Shown here piece after piece: positions 13,993 through 16,085 of a stretch of DNA of 16,085 bases (position 1 is the first letter of the stretch; the number at the start of each line of letters is the position of its first letter). The notes beneath the pieces were generated by a model. That model searched no databases and was not told the DNA's origin. It was given only the letters and a program-made list of their open reading frames with translations. Origin of the DNA: a bacterium UBP8_UBA6595 (GTDB lineage Bacteria; Margulisbacteria; Marinamargulisbacteria; UBA6595); the NCBI GenBank assembly GCA_002433595.1, contig DJIL01000048.1:546-16630 (forward strand). The letters run 5' to 3'. The translations under genes were made by a program, and so were the position numbers.

Positions 13993-16038
13993 ATGCTTTG
14001 GGACCAATCTGTTCAAACACTAGCTGGGGTTGGCCATCAATGGGGGAGTCTTTTGGCACGTATGGGCATCCACACGGTGTGGGAGTTAATCCACTACTTT
14101 CCACTGTATCATGAAGATCGGGCGCAACTGCCTTCGATTAAAACGATTGCTGTAGACGTGCCCCTGGACGCTACGGTATCTGTTTGGGGGTGCGTTTCGG
14201 GTATTGATCACCGCAACGCGGTGAGCCGTGTGCAATTAACAGACCCAAGCGGGACGCTGAGTGCGCTGTGGTTTCGTCAGCCACATGTTCGACGGTTGTT
14301 TCGCTCAGGGCAACGTATGTATGTATCGGGCAAAGTGCATTGGGATGATCGGCAGGGAGCGCGGGTTATTCATGTGTCGGATTATGAGTTGGTTACGACT
14401 CATACCCCCACAGGGCTTACCCCTATTTATGCGCTTGTTAAAGGTATGAATCAGCGAAAAATCAGACAAGTTATAACAACAGGTTTGTCTGAGACTATGG
14501 ACACAGAGTACTTACCCAATGGGCATGTTCATGCGTATATGGGCTGGGCGGATGCGCTTCGTGCCATGCATTTCCCCAATCATTTGAAGATGTATCAGAC
14601 CGCTCGGCATCGGTTGGCTTTTGATGAGTGGCTGTGGTTTCAAGTAGCGACCCAGTACCAAAAGCGGCAAAAACAAGCGGCTCAAACGAGCGAGCCTTTG
14701 TCAGCAGCCGGGACATTAATCCGTACGTACTGCGCGCAATTGCCGTACACATTAACGGCTGCACAGCAGCGTGTTATTTTAACTATTCAGTCAGATATAC
14801 AGCGCCAGTACCCGATGAATCGATTGGTGCAAGGGGATGTGGGGTGCGGGAAAACGGATGTGGCCATAGCCGCGTTATTAATGGCGGTTGAATCGGGAAA
14901 AAAGGGGGTTTTAATGGCACCAACGGATGTTCTGGCTACGCAGCATTATATAAAACTAAGTCAATTACTAACCCCGTTGGGTGTATCTGTGGTGTGTTTA
15001 AAAGGGGCATTATCGGCGCGAGATCGTCAGGAGACATTGGCGCAGTTGGCACAGTCGGGCCCGTTAATTGTGGTTGGTACTCAGGCGTTGGTTCAGTCGT
15101 CTGTCTTGATGCATCAAGTCGGGCTCGTTGTGGTGGATGAGCAGCACCGCTTTGGGGTATTGCAACGGCTGGCTTTGCACGATAAGGGGCAGTTCCCGCA
15201 TGCCCTCTATATGACGGCAACCCCAATTCCGCGGTCGCTTGTGCTAACGATGTATCGAGATTTAGAGCATAGTATTATTGACGAAAAGCCCCCAAATCGC
15301 CAAGACTGTGAAACGGTGTATGTGCATACGCGAAATGCCCATAATGTATTTGAATACTGTGCCCGTTATGCGCAAGCCGGTCGCCAAGTGTATGTGGTAT
15401 ATCCGGTCATTGAGGAGTCAGAATCGCACGACCTAAAAGCCGCTACAGCTGAATACCAGCGACTATGCGACACAGTTTTTTCCGCGATTCCGGTAGGATT
15501 GTTGCATGGCCGGCTATCCGTCAGCGAAAAACAAACAATTATGACAGCATTTAAATCGGGGGAGTTGGCGATATTAATTAGCACCACGGTGATTGAAGTA
15601 GGCGTGGATGTGCCCAATGCCAGTATTATGGTCATTTACCATGCGGAGCGTTTTGGTTTATCGTCCCTGCACCAATTACGGGGGCGTGTGGGGCGAGGCA
15701 GTGATGCGGCCACGTGTTTTTTAGTGGCCAATCCAAAAACGCCGGCAGCGAAGCAGCGCATTAAGGCCATGGTGGATACCTCAGATGGGTTTGAAATTGC
15801 TCAGCGGGATCTAACAATTCGTGGGGGTGGGGATGTGTTGGGAACCCGTCAGTCGGGCATGAGTGCCTTATTTCGAATTGCGGATATACAAAACGAAGAT
15901 CCAATTCGGGACGATGCCGGTCGTGTTGCGGATGCTATTTTGGCTGAAGATCCAGACTTGGCAAGTGATCGGTACGCAGGTCTAAAACAACGGCTGGAGT
16001 ATCAGTTTGATGCGCTGCTTTATAATCAACTGAACTAG
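13993..16038 (+). CDS. recG: ATP-dependent DNA helicase RecG
   Basis: RecG remodels stalled replication forks and branched recombination intermediates. The 681-residue protein has the wedge/OB domain first (about 1-160, with VSRVQLTDPSGTLSALWF and RLFRSGQRMYVSGKV). The motor follows, with Walker A GDVGCGKT (281-288), motif II DEQH (382-385) followed by RFGV, motif III MTATPIPR, EVGVDVPNAS, and motif VI QLRGRVGRG (561-569). The conserved GGGDVLGTRQSG is in the C-terminal part. Length and order are normal for the family. The Walker A has Cys285 where most RecG proteins have Ser, which still fits GxxxxGKT. ATG 13993 has only a weak upstream purine stretch. The 32-nt gap before it holds no clear terminator, so it is probably read from the upstream operon. 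Confidence 0.96.
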   Translation: MLWDQSVQTLAGVGHQWGSLLARMGIHTVWELIHYFPLYHEDRAQLPSIKTIAVDVPLDATVSVWGCVSGIDHRNAVSRVQLTDPSGTLSALWFRQPHVRRLFRSGQRMYVSGKVHWDDRQGARVIHVSDYELVTTHTPTGLTPIYALVKGMNQRKIRQVITTGLSETMDTEYLPNGHVHAYMGWADALRAMHFPNHLKMYQTARHRLAFDEWLWFQVATQYQKRQKQAAQTSEPLSAAGTLIRTYCAQLPYTLTAAQQRVILTIQSDIQRQYPMNRLVQGDVGCGKTDVAIAALLMAVESGKKGVLMAPTDVLATQHYIKLSQLLTPLGVSVVCLKGALSARDRQETLAQLAQSGPLIVVGTQALVQSSVLMHQVGLVVVDEQHRFGVLQRLALHDKGQFPHALYMTATPIPRSLVLTMYRDLEHSIIDEKPPNRQDCETVYVHTRNAHNVFEYCARYAQAGRQVYVVYPVIEESESHDLKAATAEYQRLCDTVFSAIPVGLLHGRLSVSEKQTIMTAFKSGELAILISTTVIEVGVDVPNASIMVIYHAERFGLSSLHQLRGRVGRGSDAATCFLVANPKTPAAKQRIKAMVDTSDGFEIAQRDLTIRGGGDVLGTRQSGMSALFRIADIQNEDPIRDDAGRVADAILAEDPDLASDRYAGLKQRLEYQFDALLYNQLN

Positions 16039-16085
16039 CGACAGGGCGCTTGTTATACAGGGGGCGGAGTTAAGGGTAATGGGTT
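16039..16085 (+). other. Short tail after recG, possible start of another gene
   Basis: These 47 bases follow the recG stop. They contain a purine-rich stretch (GGGGGCGGAG at about 16060-16069, then AAGGG) and an ATG at 16079 that could open a downstream gene, but only seven bases of it are visible. No stem-loop terminator is seen. Confidence 0.2.

Noticed and set aside
1..16085. Phage, defence island, CRISPR or transposon content
   Set aside because: No repeats of array type, integrase, transposase, nuclease or structural phage gene was found; all long frames are chromosomal housekeeping or envelope genes.

Overview
The window is a densely coded stretch of a non-phage bacterial chromosome using the standard code (UGA acts as a stop in several genes and Trp is UGG). 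The organism has a diderm envelope: there is a predicted outer-membrane beta-barrel protein ending in Phe, an LPP20-type lipoprotein with a lipobox, and several Sec signal peptides. Nothing in the sequence fixes the phylum. The degenerate, hard-to-place envelope proteins suggest a poorly sampled or candidate lineage, but that is inference. No tRNA, rRNA, CRISPR, insertion sequence or phage gene was seen.

Layout. (1) 1-1224, minus strand: the 5' part of a small exported-looking protein with a strong ribosome binding site, then a dihydroorotase-like protein that lacks the metal-binding HxH. (2) 1331-3448, plus: an FtsK/SpoIIIE DNA translocase, divergent from the dihydroorotase-like gene. (3) 3428-4227, minus: signal peptidase I and a ThiS-type sulfur carrier, translationally overlapped. 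The ThiS end collides with the ftsK stop codon. (4) 4260-10726, plus: a tight five-gene run, ktrB - ktrA - membrane PAS protein - purL - outer-membrane protein, in which every junction is a 4-nt ATGA overlap. (5) 10755-13960, plus: three exported proteins with related LPP20-like and CsgG/TolB-like modules, forming with the preceding barrel protein a likely envelope system. (6) 13993-16038, plus: RecG helicase.

How the parts may work together. KtrB and KtrA make a gated K+ uptake channel. The kinase-less PAS membrane protein lies between KtrA and PurL and is a candidate sensor or regulator for that channel. The four-gene block 9155-13960 resembles in module content (not in proven homology) the FlgO/FlgP/FlgT and LPP20/LpoB/CsgG families that build or brace outer-membrane-associated structures, and is the best candidate here for an undescribed system.

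Regulation. A motif ATGRTACNAT (an extended -10, TGnTAnnAT) sits 9 to 11 nt before three start codons (dihydroorotase-like, ftsK, and Met8 of lepB), predicting leaderless or nearly leaderless mRNAs. The copy between lepB and ktrB is a perfect palindrome and could serve as a shared -10 for both divergent genes.
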